Under the pieces are notes generated by a model. The model was not told the origin of the DNA and searched no databases. It saw nothing but the letters and a program-made list of their open reading frames with translations. From positions 376,830,877 through 376,894,876 of the forward strand of contig NC_081407.1 of NCBI RefSeq assembly GCF_030272615.1: a DNA stretch of 64,000 nt, written 5' to 3'. Both the position numbers and the translations under genes were made by a program. This stretch comes from Cryptomeria japonica. Lineage: Eukaryota; Streptophyta; Pinopsida; Cupressales; Cupressaceae. Below, piece after piece: positions 22,930 through 34,348 of this stretch (position 1 is the first letter of the stretch; every line of letters starts with the position of its first letter).

Positions 22930-23863
22930 ATTTGTATGACATTAAGTCAAGTTAACACGTACAGGTTCCTTACGCATAAAAACCCAATCGGGTTTTTTTA
23001 ATTAAAACTGTGAATAGGTTTTTACACATATGTGATAAGGCTTGTACTTAGGTTTGGATGACAAGGTTGAGGCTTGGGAACCTTATTTCTCCCCTTTTTA
23101 CGTGTTTTCTTCTTCAAATTTGGTTTCTCAACTTCCTCATCATCAGGTTTACATGTTACCAAGTGGGTATATGTAAAATTGCCACCATAATTTTCCACAT
23201 CTTCTGAGCTTTCTAAGCATTAATTCTTTTTAGATTTGAACAACATTAACCTATTAATTTTTAATTGCTTTTACCAATCTCTAGAGTTCGTAGAGACATA
23301 TGTGTACTAGTTTTTTCATAACTTTTTAACTACTTGTCCAAATTTGAAACAAATTATATATTCTTGTTCTACACTTCATTCTTTACACTTAATTTTTTTT
23401 TGAGTATTTTGGTGCAAGATATGTGACATGCATCGACAAGTACTAGATTTTTAGGGTTTGTCCACTTTGAAAAATCATAAAAAAATACTCAACAATAAAT
23501 TAAAAAAATACACAACTTCTAGTACTCACTCTTAACTATCTTTCTACCAAAGGGTTTTTCAAAATACTAAATGTAACTATAACTTTTTTAATGCGCACAC
23601 TAGACACAATGTTATGTTTCCTAAAAAAAAAGAACAGTTTTGTTTGCAGGAAATGTTTGACCATCTTAATCTTATCCATTTTTGAAAAAATCTAGTAGTT
23701 TGGAAACTAGATTCAGAGTACTATGATTTTTGTTGTTTTGGTATCTTCAAATTTTGAGTGGAAGAGTCTCAAATTGGTCCTCCAAGTTTAGGTTTAGCTG
23801 ATTTAAAAAAAAAGTGGCCACTTATATCCTTGTTTTTGTTCACCATCTTGGTGCATTTACCCC
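22930..23863 (-). mobile_element. Partial foldback arm (second copy of the family)
   Basis: The minus strand reads GGGTAAATGCACCAAGATGG from 23863 and follows the left arm of the 10074-16597 element through about 10950, at roughly 80-85% by eye. It contains the segment (about 10105-10850 equivalent) that the right arm lacks. Landmarks: ACTCAAAATTTGAAGATACC and CTCAACTTCCTCATCATCAGG (plus strand). The pyrimidine tract, minisatellite and second arm are absent. It proves the arm is a dispersed repeat. Confidence 0.7.
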
Positions 23864-25345
23864 AAAACATCATGTCTTTATGGATACATCAATATTAAAA
23901 TAGGCATCCTATCAAACATCAACCTATCCAACATTATCCTATTTGAAGCGCTTATCTTTCACAAGAGATCTAGATGGTTGATGATTTGTTTGGTCAACGC
24001 ATCTTCTCTTTTTCTTGATTTATCTTGTGTCACATTCCTATGCCACTCAAGGATATCCACATATAATTAGAGAAGCGAGGATGAAACGCTAACATTATTT
24101 TTCTATGTTGTGTATATGAAATTTGTTCTTGTGATATTTTTGGGGCAAGTGTGTTCAGGTAGTGTTTGTGCCAATATGGCATTTAGCATCATCATATATC
24201 AGACTATGCAAATAAAAGGCCATCTAACACTTTTTTTGCATAAGCAACATCATGCTTTATGTTTACATCTCACATAACTCGACCAGGTGAATTCCTATCC
24301 TAAAATGGATCATTGCGCTCCTTGTTTACAATGTGTCTGCCTATGCAAAGGGATACCAATTTCACTTTGGTCCTAACATACCTCGGTGCAAATCTATCAT
24401 TTGCAAAAATCAAAATGATGTATGACAATAAAAATCATGCATCAATCTCCCATCATCCAATCTCTATCAATTAAATCATTCATCAATCATGTATTTATCC
24501 TATCACCATCCATTATATCTCATCTATCTACCATATTTTCTTAAGCTCATATTGATCAAATCTAGCCCATAACCAAACTAACTTTCTCCTCCTCTTACTA
24601 AATTTTCTTCTGTCCATCTTCCCTGTGTCATAACCCAACTAAACTAAGTGCAATATACTCCATCTTCATGAAATTGGACATCAAAACTTGTGTAGGTATA
24701 TTTCTCTCCCTTGATAGTAGTAAATCCTATTTGCAGACTTAGCCAAAATCCTACTTTTTGTAATTGGTTTGTTGTTTTCAATAAATGCACAACCATAAAT
24801 CAATAGTGCAACTTTAAAACAATAGTGTAGACCTATCTTTTGAATGCACAACTATAAACCTTAATGGAACAACTACAAACAACAATTTTGTGCATAACTC
24901 TTAAATAAATGTGGCTAACTGCACATCACATGCATAGTTGAATATCAATTGCATTCAATATAAAACACTTGTGCATATGCACTTAATTTCTTACTGACAA
25001 TTATATAGAAGCACTTCAAATATGCATCAAAATCAAACAAAAGCACCAAATAAAAATAATTGAACAAGCAAAAACATCAATTGCACATAAAATCTCTAAA
25101 TTGTGTTAATGCCCACAAAAACTAGAAAAAAAACCTACAAATTGATCAAAAAATGAACCAAATTGATGAAGTGGGATTCAAAACCTACCAATGGCCCATA
25201 GTTGGCTAGCCTCTACAATACTCTTACCTACTTCGCATGATGATTAGCCACAAGAACACCCACCATCTCTCAAAATATAAATTGAATTCTCAAAGTGACA
25301 TGTGGACTTGTAAAGGTGAGTGTGCAAACAAGGGACCCCTCCCTT
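23864..25345 (-). other. Internal remnant of a third LTR element, antisense-gene side
   Basis: No credible frame on either strand. Near 24990-25110 the complement carries GTGCTTTTG-type words, as in the 5' region of the antisense PMD gene at 5990-6290. Together with the promoter-like block at 25346-25646 this suggests the decayed 5' part of another antisense gene. The PMD motifs themselves were not found here. Confidence 0.35.
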
Positions 25346-25646
25346 TTCCATTTATAGCTCCCTTGTTGACCTAGCATTGAACAATGAAACTTCCCAAGTC
25401 TTTTGTAACTTGTTGCTTTCTCCTTCCTAGCCTTTTAAACCTTGTTTTCACCACCTTAGCCTATCTTCTTAGCTTGGTCATTCTATCGAGAAATTAATCC
25501 CATTTAAAAAAAAAACACTTATTTCTTGAGGGAGCATAACAATTCCATTCATAAGTCCTTTGGGGCATGTTGGGGCATATTTTTCACAAATTTTCTCCTT
25601 TTCTTTGAAACAATGCTAAAATATGCATTTTCTCAGAGGGGCAAAA
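25346..25646 (-). promoter_or_regulatory. Conserved antisense promoter region and polypurine tract of the third LTR element
   Basis: On the minus strand, beginning right at the LTR/polypurine junction, the block contains GTTTCAAAGAAAA, ATGCCCC, CTCAAGAAAT and a TATA box GAGCTATAAATGG (25360-25348). The same landmarks in the same order occur at 54380-54661, where the TATA box (GAGCTATAAATAG) lies about 90 bp before the ATG of the antisense PMD gene. Conservation outside the LTR suggests a dedicated promoter for the antisense gene. Function is inferred. Confidence 0.5.
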
Positions 25647-26400
25647 TGTAGACACCAAAAATTAGCCTTTCTTTGCTCATCATCTCTCATCAACACTTCT
25701 TCACATATAATTAAATATTTTTATATCATTTAAATTTATACTATTTATCCCCTTTTTCTAGCATTAACTAAATAATTTTAATTAAAATATGATTATTTCC
25801 TATTAAATAAATAATTTTTTATTATTTAATTAATTTATCCTTTTCCCATTCCTTTGATCTATCATAATTAAATATTTATTAATTATTAAATTAGCTAGTG
25901 TTATTCTATAGTTGAATAAATTATTTAATTTATTCAATTATTCACCTTCTCTTATAGTTCTTCCAAAAAAAATAAAAATTCCCATTTTATTTATTTATTC
26001 CTACGCACATGAAACTAAAATATTTAATTTCTTTCACCACCTAGCCACTTGTCTATTCTTATCTTCAACCAGTTCTCCTCCACTTCTCCACTGCATCCCA
26101 CAACCTCTGCCGTCTTTAGCCTCCACTTTCTATTATGTGGTGTAGACTGTCGATCCTCTCTTAGCTAGATTAAAACTTGACCATTGATCTTCCCTCCTTT
26201 TCATCTATTTATTCATATTTTCTCCTCTATCATTTCTTTAGCCAAAACTTGAGCTTTTCTTTTATCAATCTAACCACTTGTGCTTGTAGATTTCTAATAG
26301 TAACATAATAACAAATTCAAAGAGGACTTAAGGACAATGGAGATGAATGGAATGAATGCTTGACATGGTATAACATTTTTTGTTTTATTTATTTCTTACA
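25647..26400 (+). mobile_element. LTR of a third gypsy-type element (plus orientation), right end uncertain
   Basis: Begins TGTAGACACC directly after AGAGGGGCAAAA, identical in layout to the minus-strand elements at 5423 and 54379. The following U3 is the same kind of AT-rich TTAATTAAATAA sequence. The 3' end was not located precisely; homology to the F-box tandem unit starts at about 26500. The 77-aa frame at 25912 is a chance frame in U3. Confidence 0.5.
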
Positions 26401-27010
26401 TGCATTCATATTTCTTCATTGGTAGGCTATATATTTGCATAGATTCAAGTGCTTTGTGGCTACCTTAGGACAAATTATGCATTTAGGATTTTTTACCATA
26501 CAAAATCTACCTAATAGAGTTGAGTGAGGCTTCTTACCTCTATCTAATACATCTTATTTTTCTTGTTACATAGTTCCAAGTTTTCTTTTAATGATCAAAC
26601 CCTAACAATATTGATCTACAAATGAGTCTTCTATTGGAATTTTCATAGCCTGATGTTTGTGCCATCAAAATTTTTCATCTCCATACGAGACGTGCATGCC
26701 ATTTTCTCTATAAACAAGATTTATTTTACCTGCAACTCCTAGTAAAACTAATATTATTTCAAATGTAAAAAATTCTTCTATTCCTAACATCCAATAACCA
26801 AAATGATAAATCTTTGATACCAAATCAAAGGTAAATCTTTCATAAATGATCTAAGTGGAGAGATATGTAAATAGAAAAGATATATGCTTGTAAACACAAA
26901 ATTAATATACATAACCATAACAAAAGAATATACCTTGAGAAAACCCTTTCAAGAAAATTTGAACCTCCAAATGTAAAACTAATTAGATTATTAACAACAC
27001 AAATAGTGCT

Positions 27011-27198
27011 GAATGTTTTTGTTGCTCATAGTTCTTCTTTGTTTTAGCTGACTCATTGCTATGTTGTAGTTGTTATTTTGGTCTTTTTTTGTCTCGATGT
27101 TTTTGTTTCGAGTTGTCCTTCTATTATTAATTATTTATCTTATTGTAAAGGTTTTTGGGTCCTTTCAAAACCCTACTTACCTTAATAAAAAACAACTA
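27011..27198 (+). mobile_element. 5'-truncated LINE tail with 10-bp target duplication
   Basis: 188 bp ending GGGTCCTTTCAAAACCC...CTTAATAAAAAAC, typical of a plant LINE 3' UTR. It is flanked by AAATAGTGCT at 27001-27010 and 27199-27208. Unit 2 of the tandem array lacks it (37240-37255), which gives the empty site. It inserted after the units duplicated, or was lost from the other. Confidence 0.65.
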
Positions 27199-27349
27199 AA
27201 ATAGTGCTATAATACAATTCCAAGCTCATTGAAAATTGTGTACCCCAGTTCATATATTAGCCATTGGGGCCCAACAACAAGGAGGCAAAGGAAAAAAGTA
27301 AGAAGTTACTGTCATATATATCAAAAATCAAGCAAAGGTAGATGGTGAG

Positions 27350-29013
27350 TGGGTAGGAGAAAAAGTGAAACTAAGCAAACATGCCCTAATCTCACTTTCA
27401 ACCACACACTTGTGGAATACGAAAGAGCCTAGAGGTATCACACAATTGGCTACTTCTTTTTGTGGAAGAGAGAGCCACGGGCTACCTATTAGGATTTCTA
27501 TTCCTTTGTTGCAATTGAAAGATAAAATGATGCAAGTTCAACTACTAGCCCTAGAGTGCAAGTATGAACTAGTAACAAGATTGCAGAATTGAGATTAAAC
27601 AATGGAAAGCTGTAAACACAAGAACAAGACAAGAATGCAAATGCGTACCCGAAGTTAAAATCTGAGTGAAAATGTTCGGGACGGGGGCACGGGCGCCACT
27701 GTCCTGATTCTGTTCCGGAAACTGCTCCTGAAACTACTGTTTTGCACTCTGGAAAACTGTCGAAAATGCTGTCTGTCAGAAGGACCAGGGCGCCCAGCGC
27801 CCTTGTCCTGGCAGGACCAGGGTGCCCCATGCCCCTATCCTGGCAGGACCAGGGCGCCCCACGCCCCTGTCCTGGTCTTTTGCTCTGAGATTTGGTGTGT
27901 TGTCCGGTCTCCGTCTGCTTCTTCCGGATCTGCAACTTGCGGCGTCGTTCGAATCTCGAAACCTGCACTTATATCTGAAAAGGTGTTTTGGGCGGCTATA
28001 TAGGGTTTTGCCTTAGTCAAACCTCTGCTTCGGTGATTTCCACCTCCACGAATAGCCAAGTTGTATTGTAAAAGTAATGTGTGTGCAGATCTTGTGTGTG
28101 TGCAAGATCCTAAAATGCAAGTAAGCAAACTAGAGCAACCTAGAAAGTAAACCCTAATTGCTTGTAAATGATAATGTAAATGCTCCAAATCAAGATGCCA
28201 AGTGATCTAAAGCATGAATAAGTGATATATTGAAGCTTATGCAAAGACATGAAAACAACATGAAATCATACCCAACCCCAAGGGAGAGGTACAAGCCAAT
28301 CTTCAGTCGGTGATCCCTTATTGCTCTTCAATGTCTTCAAAGCCCTAAATGAATGAATGAAATTGATGAATGCTTGATGGATGGATGTTGAATGTTGATG
28401 AAGTCTTCAAAGATCTGCTCTTTCGCTGCATATGAGGTTCCTTGAAAGCCAAAATTCGGATCCTTTCAAATGAAGAAAGAGAGCTCTTATATATGAAACC
28501 CTGGGTCTTAATTTCAACTTTTGGCCGACCTAGAGATTGAATCTCCTGCCAATTTCTTGGGGTTAAGCTTTATTTTATGATTGGATCGCGCTCCTAAAAT
28601 TTCGGGAAAAATGTCCGGGACCATGTGCACTCCGGGCGCCATGGTCCTCTCCGGGCGCCATGGTCCTGACAAATTTTCACCAAATTTTTAGGGCCGTCAG
28701 ATATGATGATTTTAGAGAGAATCCTGAAGTTACAGGTGAATTCGAGATGTTTTGATCCCCGAAATCAAGCCCCCAAGTTCAAAATAGGACCTAATTAGGG
28801 TTTTTGATTAAATGACGTATTGGAAGAATAAAATGAAAGAGCCCAACTTTATGATATGGGAGATGATAAAATAGGACCTTACACCTAATTAATTTGATTA
28901 ATTAAGTGCTAAAGGGGAAATGCAATGCAAAAAGCAAAATGCGCCAAGGCGGGTGCTAAACTAGGTGTGAAATTGTACCACCCTAGCAAGTGCGTACAAT
29001 TTACGACGCTACA
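27350..29013 (-). mobile_element. Solo LTR (TGTAGCGTCG type) with perfect 5-bp target duplication
   Basis: 1,664 bp. On the minus strand it starts TGTAGCGTCGTAAATTGTAC at 29013, has a TATA box TATATAAG at 28493-28486 and ends CTACCCA at 27350. GTGAG flanks both sides (27345-27349 and 29014-29018). Its middle (about 27385-28320) is clearly related to 4050-4985 of the other LTR, but its ends are different. No internal region, so a solo LTR. Confidence 0.7.
27778..27882. repeat. GC-rich palindromic ~33-bp tandem repeat inside the solo LTR
   Basis: Three copies of an imperfect palindrome built on GGACCAGGGCGCC...CCTGTCCTGG. Related single or double copies occur at 4360-4515 (GGACCAAGGCTCCATGCCC) and 1329-1355, and two more at about 28615-28670. 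It is strikingly GC-rich within AT-rich surroundings. The 117- and 156-aa frames across it are not credible proteins. Confidence 0.7.
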
Positions 29014-29440
29014 GTGAGAAACACCAAGATATAAAAAAGATTAGTGAAAAAAAGAAACTGATATCTAGACCAGAGATATTTCCATAGAAATGGGATAACA
29101 ATAAGGACTTGACATTGGTAGGGATGATCAAGTAGTACTTCTCCAGAACCCCGATCTAGAATATGTTTCTATCTAGTTTAAAAAAAAATGGCTATCCAGA
29201 ATGAAGTAATCCTTTCCACAATTTTTTTTCTCCCACAAAAAAATACTGAAGGTTGAGTTAGGTTCAAAAGCTCCTATTATTTGTAGTAGACGAAATCTCA
29301 TTGGTTCAATTTATGAATATTCTGGTGCTTTTTTTATTGTGTTCTTTATTTCTTAATGAACATTGAGAAACCGTATGAAGTGAAAGTTTCATGTATGGTT
29401 TTGGAATAGAGATGAAAACAATGATGTTTCTGTTGACTAT

Positions 29441-31519
29441 AATGATCCGATCAAGCCTTCACAAGATATTATACCAACATACAAATATGAAGATATTTAG
29501 ATACCAAAATAAAATTTACAAAATTGAACTATCAAACTTCCATCTCAAGCACCCAATAAATAGGAGTAGTATATAAAAAATAATCAAATGATAATTAGGA
29601 AACCATGAACTAACTCCACTCAAATCCTTAATCAAAATCTAATGCCCAAAATCTAAGCTGAGTACAAAGACTAAAATAGTATATTCCTTACAATTTTCAT
29701 AACACCATAATTTTTAGTCACCAATTTGGACACTTTATTTTGACTCTATAATCTCTATTCAAAGATGTCTTATGATGTGTCATAAGCTGGTTAACAGGTG
29801 TAACTCCCTCTTACAACTCTCTATGTGTCATATATACTTACATTTTTTATGTGGGGGGCCTAACTTTTGATCATAAAGTTGATTGATTCATTTTCCTTAA
29901 ATTAAAGATCTTGGAGTAAATTTCAACAACAAAATGCATCAAAATCAACTTTGACTTGATTTGGAGCCAAAATCAACCATCTAAAACTTACGGTCAACCT
30001 TAAACCACACACACTAAGCAACATATTAAGCCTAGAGAATGTCAGTCAACTCTAAGTGTTTAACACTTTGAAGCTTAGAAATCAAAGCTTAGTGTGTGTG
30101 CTTTAAGCTGTCCGAAAACTTAAAAATTATATTTTTAGGTTCTTAACAAATTAGAATTCAAGATTGAGTCACTTTGTCCAACATAATAGAATTGCATCTA
30201 TGATCTATTCCAAGATCAAGAAACAAGTATGAATTAAAATGAATTTGAACCACTGAAATAAAAAATGTTTAAAAACATATTTTAGAAATTTTAGTAGTTT
30301 ATACACAAAATACATTTCAATGGTCCCTTGGTTTGCTGCTGAAGTTGAAAGGTTCTTAATGAAGCCACTAGGGATCAAGTCTTGCCAAGTGCAAGGCTTC
30401 AACATCAAAAAGATATGAGACCAAATCATGCCCTGAATAGCTAAAACGACTTTGTATATAAAAATCATCTAAAAAAATACATCGAAATAATGTGTCTTTA
30501 TAAAGATTTAATTTACATCAAAATAATATGTCATAGAAAAAGATACAAAGATAAATTAAGATATTCTACAAGCAGATGACGATTAACCTTTCATACAAAT
30601 AGTTTTCATTTGAACGCCCAAATAACTTATGTGATTGGTGAAAAGACCTTATTAAATAAATAATAATAATGCATTATTCTTATCGAGGCACCAAGCTGGG
30701 GCTTAAAACAAGCAGCCCATTTTAATTACCATATAATCCAAGAATAAATTAAAAATAAAGAATTACTGGATCGTTATAGATTCCAACTTGGCATATTTCT
30801 TAAGCCTGTGAAAAAATAGACGGCAATCAAGATTGTTACATTGATTCGAACTTGGCACATGTTTTTGTGTCTGTAACAAAATAGACGGCACTCAAAACTG
30901 TTGCATTTTTTTAGCCTACATTAAAAGATAATTCAAATGTCCAAACGACTGGCTGGCAACAGCCCGAGTTTAAATCATTTGACCTACGGCCTGGCTTGTT
31001 CAACAATAGGTTTGAACTCTAATGGCTTATATAAATGTACAACCAAAAAATAAATTAAGAAAGACTTGGTACATGATTGGTTAAATTTGGATCCTCTGCA
31101 ATTTTCCTTTTGTCTGATACCCAAAGACTAAAGTCTCATGGATCACAAGAAAAACTTTATTACAAGAAATTTTTTATCTTTAACATGAACATTTATCAAT
31201 TATAATTTTGAAGATAAGAATTACAATATTTTAATGATTGCATTATGTGGTTACTTATAAGTTCATATCTAAAAGACCTCATTTCCAACATAAACACTCA
31301 ACAATAACAATTTTAGAGACAAAAATCATAATACCATAATTTAACCATCACTTATGCCATTAACAATAAATCGCTAGGTTTCAGTTGGTCTTTTCCTTTT
31401 TGTGGCCCTTATAGAGCTCAGACTTGGCTCCTTTTGATTTCTTTGTTAATTTTAAACTTTCATAGATACTTTAATGTAGCTTTAGACTTTTAAATTTTGA
31501 AAGCTTTAAGAGATTTTAT
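29441..31519. other. Non-coding part of tandem unit 1
   Basis: Matches unit 2 (37262-37820, then 39715-40540). It includes an internal duplication at about 30780-30905, where AATAGACGGCA(A/C)TCAA occurs twice after AACTTGGCA. The same pair is kept at 40165-40305 and 48785-48895. No frame is conserved between copies, so it is not protein-coding. Confidence 0.6.
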
Positions 31520-31790
31520 GAAATGGATAAATGAAGTGTAATCAACACTCAAATCCCACTTCAAGTTTAGAGAATTTTAGGGTTTTGGATGTGGTTTTTC
31601 TGTGCATACTCATGGACAGTTTCATTTTCACAATTTTTTGTGCATACTCATGGAAATGGATAAATGAAGTGTAATTAACACTCAAATCCCACTTCGAGTT
31701 TAGAGAATTTTAGGGTTTTGGATGTGGTTTTCTCTTTCTGTGCATACTCATAGACATAGTTTCATTTTCACAGTTTTTTGTGCATAATCA
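31520..31790 (+). repeat. 134-bp tandem duplication
   Basis: GAAATGGATAAATGAAGTGT begins at 31520 and again at 31654. The copies differ at only a few positions, plus a third partial repeat of the GTGCATA(C/A)TCATGGACA tail near 31780. Present in unit 1 only. Confidence 0.85.
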
Positions 31791-32139
31791 TGGACATAGG
31801 TTCATTTTCACAGTTTTTAAGCCCACTGGACCATTTTGGAAATCTGTGGTTTCATGGTATAAATTTTCTTTAAAATCAATATATTATTCTGACTATGTCT
31901 TTTATCGACCAAAAAAATAAAATAATAAATCGTCATAATTTAACTATCAACTATGCCATTAACAATCTGTAATCATAATATACCCTTAACAATACATCAC
32001 CATAATTTAACCATCACACTATACTATTGACAATACATGATCATAATTAAATCATCACATTATATTATTAACGATAAACCATCATAATTTCATAATTTTT
32101 AATAACATCGTGTCAAAAAAATTTGATATACAGTATCAA

Positions 32140-32520
32140 ACAGTTTGAATGATGTCGTGTAGGCGCTCTTGAGATTGATAAGCTTTGAATAGAAAACAAC
32201 AATGGTTGCACTGTATCGCTTCCTTCTGATTGATTAAAAGTGCCGGCATAATAGTTAAAACTCAAATGGATATTGCCACTTCAGCAATGACGTTCACTAA
32301 GAATAAGGTGTCATCCACAGTCGGCCCTGGTCTTGTCCCACATTGTCCTTTCTCTATCAATCCTGCTAATCACAGTTGTATATATTGGTTGAATCTTCAA
32401 CGTGAAGTTCTCTGTCTTTTTGTTGCCCCATATTCGTTTCCTGGATTCTTCTTCATGTAATATATCAAATGATTAGCATCTGCTGTTGTTCATATGTGGA
32501 TTTCATTGTTTTGGCAGTTT
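32140..32520 (+). other. Block conserved between units 1 and 2, about 1.8 kb upstream of the F-box gene
   Basis: Matches 41150-41540: GATGTCGTGTAGG(C/T)GCTCTTG, GACGTTCACTA(A/C)GAATAAGGTGTC, TTCCTGGATTCTTCTTCAT and the rest. It is better conserved than its AT-rich surroundings, but the frames (76 and 79 aa) do not stay aligned between copies, so a protein is unlikely. It may be a distal regulatory region or a lost exon. Confidence 0.45.
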
Positions 32521-32734
32521 AAGTAGAGTGAAGTGCAAACGTTATTGTATATTAAAGTTACAGTAAGATTTTTAAGAGATATGGGTGTATCTATTATGTT
32601 TCAAAGTTAGATTGTGAAAGGAGAGTATAAAACAAATATGTAATCTGAAAAAATAAAAACAATCATAATATAACAGAAATATGATCTCATAAAAGAAACA
32701 GTCTACAAATTACAAATCTAATAAATTTTTTTTT

Positions 32735-32980
32735 TTCATAAGAATATGATATATAAACAACTACAAAAGCCTAAGTTAAATTTAATTCATATGCGTGATA
32801 TTGAGCTTTTTACTAATATTACTGTAGTTCACAGGGGTTTATCCCTCTTCTTTCTAGTTCATAAGAATATGATATATAAACAACTACAAAAGCCTAAGTT
32901 AAATTTAATTCATATGCGTGATATTGAGCTTTTTACTAATATTACTGTAGTTCATAGGGGTTTATCCCTCTTCTTTCTAG
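32735..32980 (+). repeat. 123-bp tandem duplication, nearly identical copies
   Basis: TTCATAAGAATATGATATAT starts at 32735 and 32858. The copies differ at about one base (CACAGGGG vs CATAGGGG) within the matched part. 123 is divisible by 3, so the duplication creates a 103-codon frame (32746-33057) repeating MIYKQLQKPKLNLIHMRDIE twice. I regard the frame as a by-product. Confidence 0.9.
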
Positions 32981-34275
32981 CTTGGATGTATCAAAAAGAT
33001 GTTCTAACCATTAAAAGACATTTGCTCTTGAAAAATAAAGAAAGAAATAAATTTTAGGTTTTTTTTTTCAAATTAATATTTTTAGGGTATAATGTAAATA
33101 TTATTTAGGGTTTTTGTTGGTATGTTTGAGATTTTTACATAAATAATTGGTTCATTTAGTTAATGATTTGATTCTTTATAGATATTGTATTATGTTTTAT
33201 TTTTTATTTGTTAAAAGAATTTTATCTAATGTGAAAGTAAGATTTTATGATGTGCAATATAAATATTGTTTCATAATTTTGTAATTGTGAAATTTGTACA
33301 TCTATTCTAATTTCAATTAGATTTGGTTTATTTCAAGAAAATGTTTTAATATAGCTTATATAATGATATATGATACACTTTTGTGTTAAGTTTGATCCTT
33401 TCCCAAATCCTTATACACTTGTACTTACATGTATTTTTATACATTTGTCCTTATTTTGATTATATTTGGACCAATCCCTACACATTCTACTTTTCTATGA
33501 GTTTGAACATTTGTACATTCATTACATTGATCCCAAAATTCCACATTCCTCATCTTAATTCATTTTTGCGATGTGGATCTAACTTGAAATCAATCTTTTC
33601 AAATTCTAATTATTGATGCCCGCCACTTTCTTAGAGCTATTGAGAGCTAACTTACTACACCCTTTTCTGACATTTCATTACATCTTGATATTTAGAGACA
33701 TTCATTTGAGCATTGAATTCATTGTCATGGTATTTAAAGACATCCATTTGAATATTAAATCATGATCAAATAATCATAAAATAATCATTCAGATTGATAA
33801 AAACTTGACTGTGTGTATTATTTTTACATCCAGAAACTCTGAAATTAATAAGCATGGATTGTGGAAATCTAATATCTTTAATTGATAAAGACTGTTTAAG
33901 AACATTTCAATTTGAAACTTTTAAAAAACAATACTTTGTATTTACATCAATTGTATGTTTTCCATTGTTTTTTAATATTTGTCATGAATGTAAAATTGAT
34001 CCAATCAAGAAAATTGACCAAAACAAACTTGAACCTATTACAATAATATAAAAACAAACATTAAACTTGTCCCAAAAGAAAGTGAGATAAACTATAAATT
34101 ATAACCTTGTACGAAAAGAAAGTGACATAATAGATATGTTCCAGGCGATGCTTGTGACAAAAAAAAAAAACAGCTTTATGTAATGTGAAAGCAAAGGTTT
34201 ATACATGTTGACGCAAATGGATTGTATCCCATTAGTTTGTTTTGACAATTTACAATCCACTGTAATATCTAGCTC

Positions 34276-34283
34276 TATATAAG
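34276..34283 (+). promoter_or_regulatory. TATA box of F-box gene 1
   Basis: TATATAAG, 65 bp before the ATG. The surrounding CTGTAATATCTAGCTC...AAGTAGAAGAACGTACCCAT is kept in genes 2 and 4, and its left part in the damaged copy 3. The spacing to the start codon is identical in all three open genes. Confidence 0.7.
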
Positions 34284-34348
34284 TAGAAGAACGTACCCAT
34301 TTTATTACAAGGATTCAATTTCAAAGAAGGAGCAGGTTGGGGGAATCC

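Larger units (their letters stand above)
27235..29440 (+). other. Possible plastid-derived group II intron fragment, interrupted by a solo LTR
   Basis: Absent from unit 2. 29365-29400 folds as a group II intron domain V: AAACCGTATGAAG, GTGAAAG loop, TTTCATGTATGGTTT, with a 5-bp basal stem, a 2-nt bulge and an upper stem capped by GAAA. Canonical domain V has an AGC triad near the start; here it reads AAC, so it is degenerate or atypical. Most higher-plant group II introns are organellar, so a nuclear plastid (or mitochondrial) insertion is the simplest reading. I cannot name the intron. The solo LTR at 27350-29013 lies inside this block. Confidence 0.4.

Noticed and set aside
25912-26145. 77-aa frame
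   Set aside because: Lies in the AT-rich U3 of an LTR, with no domain.
27498-28188. Frames of 117 and 156 aa with Gly/Pro/Arg-rich repeats
   Set aside because: They cross the GC-rich palindromic tandem repeat of a solo LTR.
32746-33057. A real 103-aa protein with two repeats
   Set aside because: It exists only because of a recent tandem duplication of non-coding unit sequence; the matching region of unit 2 has no such frame.
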